Positions 40,805 to 52,763 of a DNA stretch of 64,000 bases are shown piece by piece. The first letter of the stretch is position 1, and each line of letters opens with the position of its first letter. Made by a program: the position numbers and the translations under genes. Where the stretch lies: the NCBI RefSeq assembly GCF_006496635.1, contig NZ_CP022958.1:2480001-2544000 (forward strand), in the 5' to 3' direction. Source of the DNA: Azoarcus sp. DD4. Lineage in GTDB: Bacteria; Pseudomonadota; Gammaproteobacteria; Burkholderiales; Rhodocyclaceae. Below the pieces are notes generated by a model that saw only the letters and a program-made list of their open reading frames with translations, searched no databases and had not been told where the DNA came from.

Positions 40805-41560
40805 TCAGTCGAGCTGCAGCGGTTCGATATCGAGTGTCTGGTCCTGACCGGTGGTGAGCCGCACCTGGGCACCGCGGCCGGCGATCGCTTCCGGAATGCC
40901 GCGCTCGAAGGTGCGGTACACGCCGGAAATCGAAACGAGTTCCGGACCGAAATTGGTGGCGATGATGCGAGCTGCCGGATTGCCCTGGGCGCCCGCCAGT
41001 GCGCGTCCGCGCAGCGGCCCGAAGCAGTGGATGCTGCCGTCGGCGATGACTTCTGCGCCGTTGCTCATGCCGGCCAGCAGCACCAGATCGCCGCCGCGCG
41101 CATAGACCTGCTGGCCGGAGCGCAGCGGGCGATCGATGAACAGGGTGCCGGCCGGCAGCGGGGCTGGGGCGGGCGCTTCGACGCGCTGCGGCGCCGGTGC
41201 CGGACGCGGCGACTCGGCGGCCGGGCGGTCGTGGATTTCGGCGCTGTCCAGCACCGCCAGGCCCGCCTTGCGTGCGCCCGCGACCAGCGCCGGGTCGAGG
41301 TTGCGGATGCCCACGGGTTGAAGCTGGTAACGGCGCAGCAATGACAGAAGACCGGCCCAGTCGATGCGGGCGGGATGCTCGGCAAGGCCACCGAAGTCGA
41401 GTACCGCCGCTTCACCGCTGAAGAAGTCCGGCATGCCGCCCAGCATCTTGTGCAGCTCGTCCGCCAGCCGGGCCGGTTCGGTTTCGCGGAGGACGGCGAT
41501 GGTGGCGCCCAAGGCCGTGTTGCGGAATTCGATCGGACGGACGGGCGCGGAGGCGGACAT
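40805..41560 (-). CDS. minC: Septum site-determining protein MinC
   Basis: FtsZ inhibitor, about 251 aa from the ATG at 41560; a TTG 18 bp upstream is the only longer option and neither has a strong ribosome site. The N-terminal FtsZ-binding domain spans about 10-105. A proline/alanine-rich linker (about 110-150, 'AAESPRPAPAPQRVEAPAPAPLPAG') follows. The C-terminal beta-helix dimer domain has 'RSGQQVYARGGDLVLLAGMSNGAEVIADGSIHCFGPLRGRALAGAQGN'. It leads the minCDE operon. Confidence 0.94.
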   Translation of the reverse strand: MSASAPVRPIEFRNTALGATIAVLRETEPARLADELHKMLGGMPDFFSGEAAVLDFGGLAEHPARIDWAGLLSLLRRYQLQPVGIRNLDPALVAGARKAGLAVLDSAEIHDRPAAESPRPAPAPQRVEAPAPAPLPAGTLFIDRPLRSGQQVYARGGDLVLLAGMSNGAEVIADGSIHCFGPLRGRALAGAQGNPAARIIATNFGPELVSISGVYRTFERGIPEAIAGRGAQVRLTTGQDQTLDIEPLQLD

Positions 41561-41652
41561 GGGCGATAAGGTCTTCAAAATCAGCGAAGTGTAATAAGGG
41601 CAGGGGTTTCCGGCAAGGTCGGAAACGGCGCTGGTTGCGCCGCATCCGTGCC

Positions 41653-42519
41653 TTAGTGCAGGGTCGGTGGCTGGAAGAGTATGGCGACGTCCTCCTCGGT
41701 GAAGCGGTAGGTGTGGTTGGAGAGGTCGTCGTGCACCACCACTTCGCCATATTCGTCCAGCACAGCGCGGATTTCCTCTTCACCCAGCCCGCGCAGCATG
41801 TCGGCGACCTTCTCGCGGTTGGGCGGCCAATGATGGGTGACCGCACGTGGCTTGAACAGACGTACGTCCTCCTCGGCGAACAGGCGTCCGAGCAACTCGG
41901 CGGGGTCGAGCCCCAGCAGTTCTTCCGGCCGGACGGTTTCGGCGAGCGTCTGTACGCGCGACCAGCCGTCGAGATCCTTGGCGTCGGCGCCCGGCAGCTT
42001 CTGCACGAAAAGGGCCGCAGCCGCGTCCGGCGAGCACGCCAGCCAGAGGCCGGCGGGCTGCTGTTCGGACTGGGCAAGGTAGTGGGTGAAGGTATCGGTG
42101 ATGCTGTCGCCCTCCAGCGGGACCAGGCTCTGGTAAGGCTGGTCCAGACCTTCGACGTCCAGACTGAGCTGCAGACGACCGTCGCCGACCAGCGCCGACA
42201 GGCTGTCGCCGCTGACGCTCCCTTCGGCCTTGGCATAACCGCGCAGGTTGAGCGTTTCGGCGCAGTCGATCACCAGCAGGCTGACCGGGCCGTGGCCCTG
42301 GATCTGGAAGGTGAGACGGCCCGGTTGCTTGAGATTGCCGGCAATCACGGTCGACACCGCGGCCATCTCGCCGAGCAGCCGGGCCACGGCCGGGGCATAG
42401 TCGCGTCCGGCCTGCATCGCCTGCCAGACGTCGTCCAGGCGCACGACGGCGCCGCGGATGTCGAGGTTTTCCAGCATGAAGCGCTGGATGTAGCTGGGCG
42501 GCAGCGGATGGGTGCTCAT
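41653..42519 (-). CDS. hslO: Hsp33-family chaperone lacking the zinc-binding cysteines
   Basis: 288-aa Hsp33-fold protein. The N-terminal substrate-binding domain is normal ('FMLENLDIRGAVVRLDDVWQAM', 'GHGPVSLLVIDC', 'NLRGYAK'), and the C-terminal redox-switch domain is recognisable by length and flanking residues. However, the four conserved zinc ligands (CxC and CxxC) are replaced by Trp231, Pro233, Asp264 and Ser267 in 'HHWPPNREKV' and 'HDDLSNHTYRF'. Only Cys86 and Cys162 exist. Redox activation by disulfides is therefore not possible in the known way. Its ATG overlaps the stop of the upstream ArsC-like gene (ATGA). Confidence 0.88.
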   Translation of the reverse strand: MSTHPLPPSYIQRFMLENLDIRGAVVRLDDVWQAMQAGRDYAPAVARLLGEMAAVSTVIAGNLKQPGRLTFQIQGHGPVSLLVIDCAETLNLRGYAKAEGSVSGDSLSALVGDGRLQLSLDVEGLDQPYQSLVPLEGDSITDTFTHYLAQSEQQPAGLWLACSPDAAAALFVQKLPGADAKDLDGWSRVQTLAETVRPEELLGLDPAELLGRLFAEEDVRLFKPRAVTHHWPPNREKVADMLRGLGEEEIRAVLDEYGEVVVHDDLSNHTYRFTEEDVAILFQPPTLH

Positions 42520-42887
42520 GATTTCGAACCTCCGTCGGCGTCCAAAGTGGCAGCGTAGCGCTCGGGTTCGAAGCCGATCAGGAGTTCCTTGCCCGTGGCT
42601 GCCAGTACCGGCCGGCGGATCAGGCTGGGGTTCTCCAGCATCAGCGCGATGGCCGCATCTTCGCCGGCTATCGCCTGTTGTTCCGGGCTCAGCTTGCGCC
42701 AGGTGGTGCCGCGGGTGTTGACCAGCGCCTTCCAGCCGACGCTGCCGCACCAGCCGCGCAGGGTGTCGGCGTCGAGGCCGTCCTTGCGGTAGTCGTGGAA
42801 GCGGTAGGCGACACGGTGCTCGGCGAGCCAGCCGAAGGCCTTCTTCATGGTGTCGCAGTTCTTGATGCCGTAGATGACCGCTTGCAT
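42516..42887 (-). CDS. ArsC/Spx-family protein (YffB-like)
   Basis: 123-aa thioredoxin-fold protein of the ArsC/Spx superfamily. It begins MQAVIYGIKNCDTMKKAFGWL, with the single N-terminal Cys10 in the 'KNCDTMKKA' motif, and has the family blocks 'YRFHDYRKDGL', 'LVNTRGTTWRKL' and 'NPSLIRRPVL'. The ATG at 42887 is preceded by GGAGGAACGC. It lies 13 bp after tex and overlaps hslO, so the three form an operon. It is more like the uncharacterised YffB branch than true arsenate reductase. Confidence 0.9.
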   Translation of the reverse strand: MQAVIYGIKNCDTMKKAFGWLAEHRVAYRFHDYRKDGLDADTLRGWCGSVGWKALVNTRGTTWRKLSPEQQAIAGEDAAIALMLENPSLIRRPVLAATGKELLIGFEPERYAATLDADGGSKS

Positions 42888-42900
42888 GCGTTCCTCCTGC

Positions 42901-45225
<2,325 letters not shown>

Positions 45226-45387
45226 GTTTGTTTCGGCGTAATCCGGTGCTAATGGATGCGCCGCCGCCCGGCCTGGGCCGGGCAGCGGCGGAAAGGGGCA
45301 AGATGGTGCAGCAAGGCCGCCGATGGGGCAAGCGCGGCATGACCCGCAGGAATCATCCCGTAGCGACGTGTGCGATCCGACCCGTGG

Positions 45388-46236
45388 TCAAAGCGCAAGC
45401 AGGGTCTGCCGGCCCCACCAGCGTTTGCCGGCCGGTAGCGAGACGGGTTGCCGCGCCGCGGCGGCCTCGACGCAGAGCATGCGGCGAAAGCCCTTGGCCG
45501 GCATGTCGGCGAGCGCGGCACAGCGTTCTTCCCACGGATTCCAGACGACGACGTCGGGAAAGCCCTCGGCGTTGATGCCCAGGCTGCGGTCGTACTCGCG
45601 CAGCAGCAGGGGGCGCTGGACGTCGTGATAGACGCGGTCGGTCTCGGCCTCGATTAGCAACACGTCGCCGCTGTCGCGCTTGATACGATCGCCGTCGGCG
45701 CTGTCGCGGTATTCCTGGCCGTAGAGCCCTTCAAGGCGCGATTCCTCGACCTCGCGTACGCGCAGATAGGTATGCAATGCGGCGGTGAATTCGAGCGTGG
45801 CGTCGCCCTCGTTGGTGACTTCCAATTCAAGTTCGAGACGGCTGTCCTCGATCAGCACCGTGAGTTCGGCGCTGAAGCGATGCGGCCACAGCGCGCGGGT
45901 CTCGTCGTCGTCCGTCAGGCGAAGGATGAGCAGCGCGAAGTCGTCGCCGGTGCGGCGATCCACCAGCGACCAGGTGCGATTGCGCGCGAAACCGTGCTTG
46001 GGCAGCGGGCCCAAGCCGGCGAACTGCGGAAAGCACACCGGCACGCCGCCACGGATCGCGGTCTGGCCGTCGAATACTGCGTGCTCGCTCAGGTAGAGGC
46101 GCTCTTCGCCGCCGGCCGGCTTCCACGACAGCACTTGGCCGCCGAAGAGGCTGACGACGGCGCGCGCACCGCTGGCAGTGGCCAGGGCGATTGCGGGCTG
46201 GCCGTGAAAGTCGATGTTTTCGATACTGGCTGACAT
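45388..46236 (-). CDS. D-hexose-6-phosphate mutarotase (YeaD-like)
   Basis: 282-aa galactose-mutarotase-fold enzyme that interconverts alpha and beta anomers of hexose 6-phosphates. Characteristic blocks are 'GGQVLSWKP', 'IRGGVPVCFPQFAGLGPLPKHGFARN' (catalytic His in KHGFAR), 'LHTYLRV' (second His) and 'VVWNPWEERCAALADMPAKGFRRMLCVE' (catalytic Glu at the end). It lies 6 bp after the Pat-like gene, suggesting co-transcription. Confidence 0.92.
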   Translation of the reverse strand: MSASIENIDFHGQPAIALATASGARAVVSLFGGQVLSWKPAGGEERLYLSEHAVFDGQTAIRGGVPVCFPQFAGLGPLPKHGFARNRTWSLVDRRTGDDFALLILRLTDDDETRALWPHRFSAELTVLIEDSRLELELEVTNEGDATLEFTAALHTYLRVREVEESRLEGLYGQEYRDSADGDRIKRDSGDVLLIEAETDRVYHDVQRPLLLREYDRSLGINAEGFPDVVVWNPWEERCAALADMPAKGFRRMLCVEAAAARQPVSLPAGKRWWGRQTLLAL

Positions 46237-46242
46237 CGTGTT

Positions 46243-48930
46243 TCAGTCCTGCAAGGACAGCACACCGAGTTTGATGGTGCTGTCGTCCGGATCGTTCGTG
46301 AGCACGAAGCCGAGGCCCTGCACGAATTTGAGCATGCGGTCGTTGTTGGCTAGGAAGACCCCGTTCATGTAGGCCAGGCCCTTGCCGCGTGCGGCCTCGA
46401 TCAGCACGCCCATCAGCTTGCGGGCAAGGCCACGATGCTGCCAGTCGTCGCCGACCACTACCGCGAACTCGCAGGATTCGCCGTCGGGGTTCACCGCGTA
46501 GCGGCACACGCCGATTTCCTTTTCGGCGCCATCGACCATGATGGTGGCGAGGAAGGCCATCTCGCGGTCGTAGTCGATCTGGGTCAGGCGGGCCACCATC
46601 GCAGGCGGCAGCTCGCGCATGGTGTTCATGAAGCGGTAGTACTTGGTCTCGGTCGACAGGCCGCGGACGAACTCGACCTCGAGTTCGGCATCTTCCGGCT
46701 TGATCGGGCGGATGGTGATCTCGGTGCCATCGGGGACCGTCCACTTGCTGGTGAGATGGGACGGGTAGGGATGGATGGCCATGTGGTCGTAGCGGTCCGC
46801 CGTGGGCGACACGTTCTCGACCACGATGCGGGCATCGACGGCGACCGCGCCGTTTTCGTCGACGATCAGCGGGTTGATGTCCATCACGGTGATCCACGGC
46901 AGCTCGCAGACCATCTCCGACACGCGCAGCAGCACCAGTTCGAGCGCTTCCATGTCCACCGGCGGCAGGTTGCGGAACTCGCCGAGCAGGGCATGCACCC
47001 GGCTGGAGCGGATGAGGTCGCCCGCCAGGTAGTTGTTCAGCGGCGGCAGCGCGACCGCCACGTCGCGGTTGGCCTCGACGCGGTTGCCGCCTTCGCCGAA
47101 GGTGATCACCGGGCCGAACACCGGGTCGCGGCGGACACCGACGACCAGCTCGCGGCCGTTGCGCTTGAGGATCATCGGCTCGATGGCGACGCCGTTGATG
47201 TTTGCGTCGGGCCGGTTCTTGCGGACCTCGTCCTGGATCTCCTGGTAGGCGGTGCGTACCGCGGCGAGGCTGCCGAGATTGAGCCGCACGCCGCCGGATT
47301 CCGACTTGTGGATGATCGAGGGCGAATCGATCTTCATCACCACCGGCAGGCCGATTTCCTCGGCCAGCACCATGGCTTCGGTGGCCGAGCGCGCGATCAC
47401 CGTCTGCGCGATCGGAATGCGGAAGGCTGCCAGCAGCGCCTTCGACTCCATCTCGTTCAAGACCTTGCGGCGTTCGGCAAGCGCGGTCTCGATCACCAGC
47501 CGGGCGCTTTCTATGGAAGGCGGCGACAGGTGCGACAGCGAGGCCGGCGTCTGCATCAACAGTTTCTGGTTGCGGTAGTAGGCCGAGATGTGGCTGAAGA
47601 GTTCGACCGACGGTTCCGGCGTGCGGAAGGTGGGAATGCCGGCTTCGATGAAGCGGTGGCGGGCATCGGTGACCAGATCCTCGCCCATCCAGCAGGTGAC
47701 TACCGGTTTGTCGGCGGTCTTCTCCAGTTCGATGATTGCCTCGGCCACGCCGCTCGGGTCGGTCATCGCCTGCGGCGTCAGCATCACCAGCACGCCGTCG
47801 ACGTTGGGGCCTTCCAGCACTGCCTGCACCGCCTTCTTATAGCGTTCGACATCGGCATCGCCGAGGATGTCCACCGGGTTGCCGCGCGACCAGCTCGACG
47901 GCAGCGCCGCGTTGAGCTTTTCCATCGTGCCTTCGGAGAACTGCGACAGGGGAATGCCGAGATCGGCCGCACGGTCCGCCGCCATCACGCCCGGACCGCC
48001 ACCGTTGGTGATGATCGCGAGCCGGTTGCCGCGCGGGCGGAAGTGGGAGAACAGCGCATTGGCCGCGGCGAACAGCTGACCCATGTTGTAGAGGCGGATC
48101 ACGCCGGCACGGCGCAGCGCCGCGTCGAACACGGCGTCGTCGCCGACCGGCGCGCCGGTATGCGACAGGATGGCGCGGGAGACGTCCGGATGGCGGCCCA
48201 CCTTCACCAGCAGCACCGGCTTCACCCGCGCGGCGCCGCGCAGCGCGCTCATGAAGCGGCGCGCATCGCGCACGCCCTCGACATACAGGAAGATGCTCTC
48301 GGTACGCGGGTCCGAGATCATGAATTCGAGGATTTCGCCGAAGTCGATGTCGGAGGAGGTGCCGAGCGACACCACCGCCGAGAAACCGACGTTGTTCGGC
48401 TTGGCCCAGTCGAGAATCGCGGCGCAGAGGGCCCCCGACTGCGAGATCAGGCCGATGGTGCCCTTGACCGCGCTGGCGTGTGCAAAGGTGGCGTTGAGCC
48501 CCAGTTCCGGCCGCATGATCCCCAGGCAGTTGGGGCCGAGCAGACGGATCTTGTGACGACGCGCGGCTTCGATGACGTGACGCTCGAACAGCGCGCCGCG
48601 CGGACCCGATTCGGAGAAGCCTGAGGACAGGATGATGACCGCCTTGACGCCGGCGCGGCCGCAGCTGTCGACGATGGCGGCGACCTTCTCGGCGCGGACC
48701 GCGATCACGGCCAGATCGAGACGGTGGGGCACGTCTTCCACCGACTTGTAACAGGGGATGCCAAGCACCGTTTCGTGCTTGGGATTGATGGCGAAGAGCC
48801 GGCCCTTGTAGCCGGCATCGAGCATGTTCCGGATGAGCACGTTGCCCAGGGAAGACTCGCGTTCGCTGGCGCCGATGACGCCGACCGAGCGCGGCTCGAG
48901 CAGGGGAGAGAGATAGTGCTTTTCTTTCAT
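46243..48930 (-). CDS. Bifunctional NDP-forming acyl-CoA synthetase / GNAT acetyltransferase (Pat-like)
   Basis: 895-aa protein with the domain order CoA-binding (about 8-135, 'SVGVIGASERESSLGN'), CoA-ligase (about 150-460), ATP-grasp (about 490-700, 'VVMKIDSPSIIHKSESGGVRLNLG'), and a C-terminal GNAT domain (about 730-880, 'GVCRYAVNPDGESCEFAVVVGDDWQHRGLARKLMGVLIEAARGKGL'). This is the layout of protein lysine acetyltransferases such as Pat/YfiQ that modify acetyl-CoA synthetases. Whether the synthetase half is catalytic is uncertain: 'GPNCLGIM' is present but the active-site His of the ligase half is not obvious. Confidence 0.92.
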   Translation of the reverse strand: MKEKHYLSPLLEPRSVGVIGASERESSLGNVLIRNMLDAGYKGRLFAINPKHETVLGIPCYKSVEDVPHRLDLAVIAVRAEKVAAIVDSCGRAGVKAVIILSSGFSESGPRGALFERHVIEAARRHKIRLLGPNCLGIMRPELGLNATFAHASAVKGTIGLISQSGALCAAILDWAKPNNVGFSAVVSLGTSSDIDFGEILEFMISDPRTESIFLYVEGVRDARRFMSALRGAARVKPVLLVKVGRHPDVSRAILSHTGAPVGDDAVFDAALRRAGVIRLYNMGQLFAAANALFSHFRPRGNRLAIITNGGGPGVMAADRAADLGIPLSQFSEGTMEKLNAALPSSWSRGNPVDILGDADVERYKKAVQAVLEGPNVDGVLVMLTPQAMTDPSGVAEAIIELEKTADKPVVTCWMGEDLVTDARHRFIEAGIPTFRTPEPSVELFSHISAYYRNQKLLMQTPASLSHLSPPSIESARLVIETALAERRKVLNEMESKALLAAFRIPIAQTVIARSATEAMVLAEEIGLPVVMKIDSPSIIHKSESGGVRLNLGSLAAVRTAYQEIQDEVRKNRPDANINGVAIEPMILKRNGRELVVGVRRDPVFGPVITFGEGGNRVEANRDVAVALPPLNNYLAGDLIRSSRVHALLGEFRNLPPVDMEALELVLLRVSEMVCELPWITVMDINPLIVDENGAVAVDARIVVENVSPTADRYDHMAIHPYPSHLTSKWTVPDGTEITIRPIKPEDAELEVEFVRGLSTETKYYRFMNTMRELPPAMVARLTQIDYDREMAFLATIMVDGAEKEIGVCRYAVNPDGESCEFAVVVGDDWQHRGLARKLMGVLIEAARGKGLAYMNGVFLANNDRMLKFVQGLGFVLTNDPDDSTIKLGVLSLQD

Positions 48931-49101
48931 CGGAGGCTGCCCGGTGGAATGGATGCGGAGTGCGGTCGGTACGGAAAGACCGGCACCCGGGGATCTAGGA
49001 ATGCCGGCATTGTACTGCAGTGCACAAATCCACTGTACGAGACTTCGCCGGGGGCCGTCCGGATGACTGCTGTCGGCGTGAAGCAGTTGGCAGTCATGGC
49101 G

Positions 49102-50835
49102 TCAGCCCCCCAGCGTGAAGTAGAAGCGGGCGCCTTCGCCCGGCTTGGACTGCGCCCAGATGACGCCGCCATGGCGCTGTATGATGCGCTGCACCGTCGC
49201 GAGGCCGATGCCGGTGCCAGCGAACTCGGTGGCGTTGTGGAGGCGGTGGAAGGGACGGAACAGATTGGAGGCGAAGGCCATGTCGAAGCCCGCCCCGTTG
49301 TCGGCGATGCAGAAAACGCGGCGTTCGCGTTCGCGCTCGGCACGGAAGGAAATCTTCGCGACCTCCTCGCGTGCCGAGAACTTCCAGGCGTTGCGCAGCA
49401 GGTTTTCGAGCAGCACCCGCACCAGGGTGCGATCGGCGGTGACGATGAGCGCGCGGGTGATCTCGACCTCGGCCTTGCGCTCGGGGTCTTCGGCGCGGAT
49501 CTCCTCGATCACCTGCAGTGCCAGTTCGGAAATGTCGAAAGTCTCCTTGTGCAGCGACTGGCGGGTCAGGCGGGCGAGCTCGATCAGCGCGTCGATCAGG
49601 TGGGCCATGCGCTGCGTCGCCTTGCGGATGCGCTCGATGTGGCTGCGCGAGGTGCTGTCCAGCTTGGTGTCGAGTTCCTCTTCCAGGATGCGGGCGAAGC
49701 CGTCGATGGCGCGCAGCGGCGCGCGCAGGTCGTGCGACACCGAGTAGGAAAAGGCTTCCAGCTCGCGGTTGGACGCTTCGAGTTCGGCGGTGCGCAGACG
49801 CACCCGGGCCTCGAGTTCCTGGTTGATGTTCTTCAGCGTCAGTTCGGCGACCTTGCGCGAGGAAATGTCGTCGAGGGTGCCGGCCAGGCCCAGCTTGTTG
49901 CCGGCGGCATCGGTGATCGGCCGGCAGGCCGCCTCGATCCAGCGAATCTCGCCTTCGCGGGTGCGCAGGCGCAATTCGTAGTGGCACTCGGGAAGGCGCC
50001 CGTCGGCTACCGCCAGCAGTTGCTGTTCGGCGTCGGCGCGATCGTCCGGGTGGAAGAAATCGACCAGCGGTTTGCCCAGGCTCTGTTCGACGCGGTAGCC
50101 GGTGATGCTGCGCCAGACTCCGTTGACGAAACTCAGCCGACCTACGGTGTCGGTGCGGAAGATGACTTCGTTGACTGCCTCGACCACCTCGAAGTAGCGC
50201 TGCTGGCTTTCCTGCAGCGCGCGTTCGGTGGCGACCTGCTCGGTCATGTCGCGGCCGATGCCCTGATAGCCGGCGAACTCGCCACTGCGCAGCATCGGCC
50301 GCCCGATCAGTTCGAGGTGGTGGACGCTGCCGTCGCCGGCGCGGCACGACAGCTGTAACGTCACCGCCTCGTGTTGCTCGATGTGGCCACGGTACTTGAG
50401 CCAGTCAGCCGGTTCGTATTCGTCCCAGGCGTGTTCCCACGGCCGGCGACCGAGCAGCCTGCGCGGATCGATCCCGGTATGGGTGCGCAGGCCTTCGCCG
50501 ATGCGGGTGTAGCGGTGGTCGGCATCGGTGGACCACACCCAGTCCGATGCCATGGCGATCAGCTCGAGCAGGCCGCGGGCGTCCGGACCGGGCAGGTTGC
50601 CTTCGGCTTCCGTCGGGGGCCGCGGCCGGGTACGGCGGCTGCCGAAACCGAAGCCTGCCAGCGCGCCGACGATCAGCCCCGCGGCGGCAAGAGCGTAGGT
50701 GTCGCCGCTGCCATCGGCAGCCAGCGCAAGCGCAGGGCAGGCAGAAGACGCGAGCGCAAGCAATCCAGCCTGCCAGCGGGTCCGCAAGCCTGGCCGCCGA
50801 GGGCGGGGGGGGCGGTCATCGTGTGCGCAGTTCAC
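49102..50835 (-). CDS. PAS-domain sensor histidine kinase
   Basis: 577-aa kinase starting at a GTG (50835) preceded by GAGGAAG. An N-terminal hydrophobic segment pair (about 22-66) is followed by two PAS domains (about 85-210 and 215-345), the second with a PAC segment ('YELRLRTREGEIRWIEAACRPITD'), a short coiled coil, DHp with 'AFSYSVSHDLRAPLRAIDGFARIL' (phosphoacceptor His) and a HATPase domain ('NAWKFS', 'DNGAGFDM', 'GTGIGLATVQRII'). No response regulator lies beside it. The DHp/ATPase half resembles phytochrome-like kinases. Signal unknown. Confidence 0.9.
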   Translation of the reverse strand: MNCAHDDRPPRPRRPGLRTRWQAGLLALASSACPALALAADGSGDTYALAAAGLIVGALAGFGFGSRRTRPRPPTEAEGNLPGPDARGLLELIAMASDWVWSTDADHRYTRIGEGLRTHTGIDPRRLLGRRPWEHAWDEYEPADWLKYRGHIEQHEAVTLQLSCRAGDGSVHHLELIGRPMLRSGEFAGYQGIGRDMTEQVATERALQESQQRYFEVVEAVNEVIFRTDTVGRLSFVNGVWRSITGYRVEQSLGKPLVDFFHPDDRADAEQQLLAVADGRLPECHYELRLRTREGEIRWIEAACRPITDAAGNKLGLAGTLDDISSRKVAELTLKNINQELEARVRLRTAELEASNRELEAFSYSVSHDLRAPLRAIDGFARILEEELDTKLDSTSRSHIERIRKATQRMAHLIDALIELARLTRQSLHKETFDISELALQVIEEIRAEDPERKAEVEITRALIVTADRTLVRVLLENLLRNAWKFSAREEVAKISFRAERERERRVFCIADNGAGFDMAFASNLFRPFHRLHNATEFAGTGIGLATVQRIIQRHGGVIWAQSKPGEGARFYFTLGG

Positions 50836-51117
50836 GGGGCTTCCGCTTCCTCGTTACCTCGAAATGCGTAGTCGGCATGTTCGGGCTCGTTGTATGGCAC
50901 GGCGTTTCTATAGCATAGATCGGCCAAATGGCAGATTGTGCGCCAATGCCGCTGTGGCCACTTGGCGATCCCGGGTGCTGCCTGTCGTAGAATGCGACAT
51001 CGTCGCCGCGCCTCGCGCGGCATGCTTTTCCGCTATTTTGCCCAATTCCACGCAGAACATCTCCATGCTCTTGTTATTCCGCCGTCTGCACGGAGTGGTG
51101 GGCTGAAGGACCAACGC

Positions 51118-51660
51118 ATGCATTCCAGCCTGGCTACGCCCTCGTCCTGGGTAACCCGCTTCTCCTCCCTGATCGCAGCGGGTGGCGAGGTGCTCGATTA
51201 TGCTTGCGGCGGCGGGCGTCATGCGCGCTGGCTGGCGCAGCGCGGGTTCCGCGTCGAGGCGGTCGATCGTGACGGTGTCGCGCTCGAACTGCTGTCCGGT
51301 GTGCCCCGCTTGCGCACCCTGCACGCCGATCTCGAACAGGGCGGGTGGCCCTACGAGGGCAGGCGTTTCGATGCGGTGGTCGTCACCAACTACCTTTATC
51401 GTCCGCGCTTCAACGATTTGCTCGACCTGCTCGGCCCTGGCGGCGTGCTTATCTACGAAACCTTCATGGCGGGTAACGAGCGCTTCGGCAAACCCAGCAA
51501 TCCTGAATTCCTGCTGGCACCGCATGAATTGCTGCAGCGGTTGCCGCCAGGCTGGACGGTGGTTGCCTTCGAGCAGGGCGAAACGGCGCAGCCACGGCCG
51601 GCGGCGATACAGCGCATCTGTGCGGTGAACGCCTCCGGCGGTCTGATCGCGCTGCCCTGA
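51118..51660 (+). CDS. Class I SAM-dependent methyltransferase
   Basis: 180-aa TehB-like methyltransferase. Motif I is 'VLDYACGGGRHARWLAQRGFRVEAVDRD' (residues about 24-51), then 'TLHADLEQGGWPYEGRRFDAVVVTNYLYRP' and 'LLGPGGVLIYETF'. The start at 51118 has AAGGA upstream, and the open frame to 50938 precedes any conserved residue. Substrate unknown. It converges with mnmH, 7 bp apart. Confidence 0.88.
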   Translation: MHSSLATPSSWVTRFSSLIAAGGEVLDYACGGGRHARWLAQRGFRVEAVDRDGVALELLSGVPRLRTLHADLEQGGWPYEGRRFDAVVVTNYLYRPRFNDLLDLLGPGGVLIYETFMAGNERFGKPSNPEFLLAPHELLQRLPPGWTVVAFEQGETAQPRPAAIQRICAVNASGGLIALP

Positions 51661-51667
51661 ACCCTGC

Positions 51668-52720
51668 TCAACGCTGTATCGCGGCGAGGATCCGGCGCGC
51701 GAGCAGCGGGATGCTGTGCGGTCTCAGGTCGTCCGCCGCAATGCGTGGCGCTGTGCCGTAAGCGCTGTAGTTGCCGTTCTGGGAGCGGCGGTAGAGCGGG
51801 TCGTAATGATGGTCGATGAACTCGCCGAACAGGGCGGGTAACGCGCGGGCGCCGGCCAGCGCCAGCCAGCTGTCGATGCGTTCGTTGCTCTGAAGACCGC
51901 GAAGCTTTTCGATCAGGCCCTGCAGGCGCGGGATGTCGTCGCCGAGGTAGGCGTAGTCGCGCACCAGGTATTCCAGGCGCGCCTCGCGCGTGGCGTCGAT
52001 CACGATGCAGGGCGCATCGCGTATGGCGAAGAGCAGCGGGTCGGGCAGGAAGATACGGCCGATCCTGCGGCTTTCCGCTTCGACGAACACCGGCTGGGCC
52101 GGGTCGAGCGCGCTCAGCACCGCATGCAGCGCGGTTTCGAAACCCTTCTGCGTAGGTTGAGGACGATCGGGCAGGGCGCCGAGAACCGAACCCTTGTGCG
52201 CGGCGAGACCTTCGAGATCCACCACCTGTGCGCCTTCGGCGGCGAGCGCCTCGAGTATGCGGGTCTTGGCGCTGCCGGTCGCACCACCGATGACGCGCCA
52301 CTGCAGCGCCGGTGCGATGCGGGCGATATCTTCGATGACGAGGTGGCGGAAACGCTTGTAGCCGCCTTCGAGCTGGCTGGCATCCCAGCCTATCATCCGC
52401 AGCCAGGTGGTGAAGGCACCGCTGCGCTGGCCGCCGCGCCAGCAGTAGATCAGCGGCCGCCAGCGCTTGGGCTTGTCCTGCATGTAGCCGAAGACGTGGC
52501 GCGCGATGTTTTCGGCCACCATCGCCCCGCCGATGCGGCGGGCCTCGAACGGGGACTGCTGGGTGTAAATGGTGCCGACGGTGGCGCGCTGCTCGTTATC
52601 GAGCACCGGCAGGTTGACCGCGCCGGGAATGTGGTCTTCGGCGAATTCGGCCGGGGTGCGGGCGTCGATGATCTCGTCAAACTCCCCCCGCTGTGCTACG
52701 GTCGCAACGCCTTTATGCAT
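51668..52720 (-). CDS. mnmH: tRNA 2-selenouridine synthase MnmH (SelU)
   Basis: 350-aa enzyme replacing sulfur by selenium at the wobble 2-thiouridine of certain tRNAs, using selenophosphate. The N-terminal rhodanese domain holds the catalytic Cys in 'YCWRGGQRSGAF' (near residue 93). The P-loop 'GGATGSAKT' (about 144-152) departs from the usual GxTGxGKT in having Ala before Lys. The start at 52720 fits the family; an ATG at 52765 would overlap selD. It is divergent from selD, its selenophosphate supplier. Confidence 0.92.
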   Translation of the reverse strand: MHKGVATVAQRGEFDEIIDARTPAEFAEDHIPGAVNLPVLDNEQRATVGTIYTQQSPFEARRIGGAMVAENIARHVFGYMQDKPKRWRPLIYCWRGGQRSGAFTTWLRMIGWDASQLEGGYKRFRHLVIEDIARIAPALQWRVIGGATGSAKTRILEALAAEGAQVVDLEGLAAHKGSVLGALPDRPQPTQKGFETALHAVLSALDPAQPVFVEAESRRIGRIFLPDPLLFAIRDAPCIVIDATREARLEYLVRDYAYLGDDIPRLQGLIEKLRGLQSNERIDSWLALAGARALPALFGEFIDHHYDPLYRRSQNGNYSAYGTAPRIAADDLRPHSIPLLARRILAAIQR

Positions 52721-52763
52721 GGTTTCCGGCGCCGCATCCTGCGTGCGCCACTCCTTCGGACTC

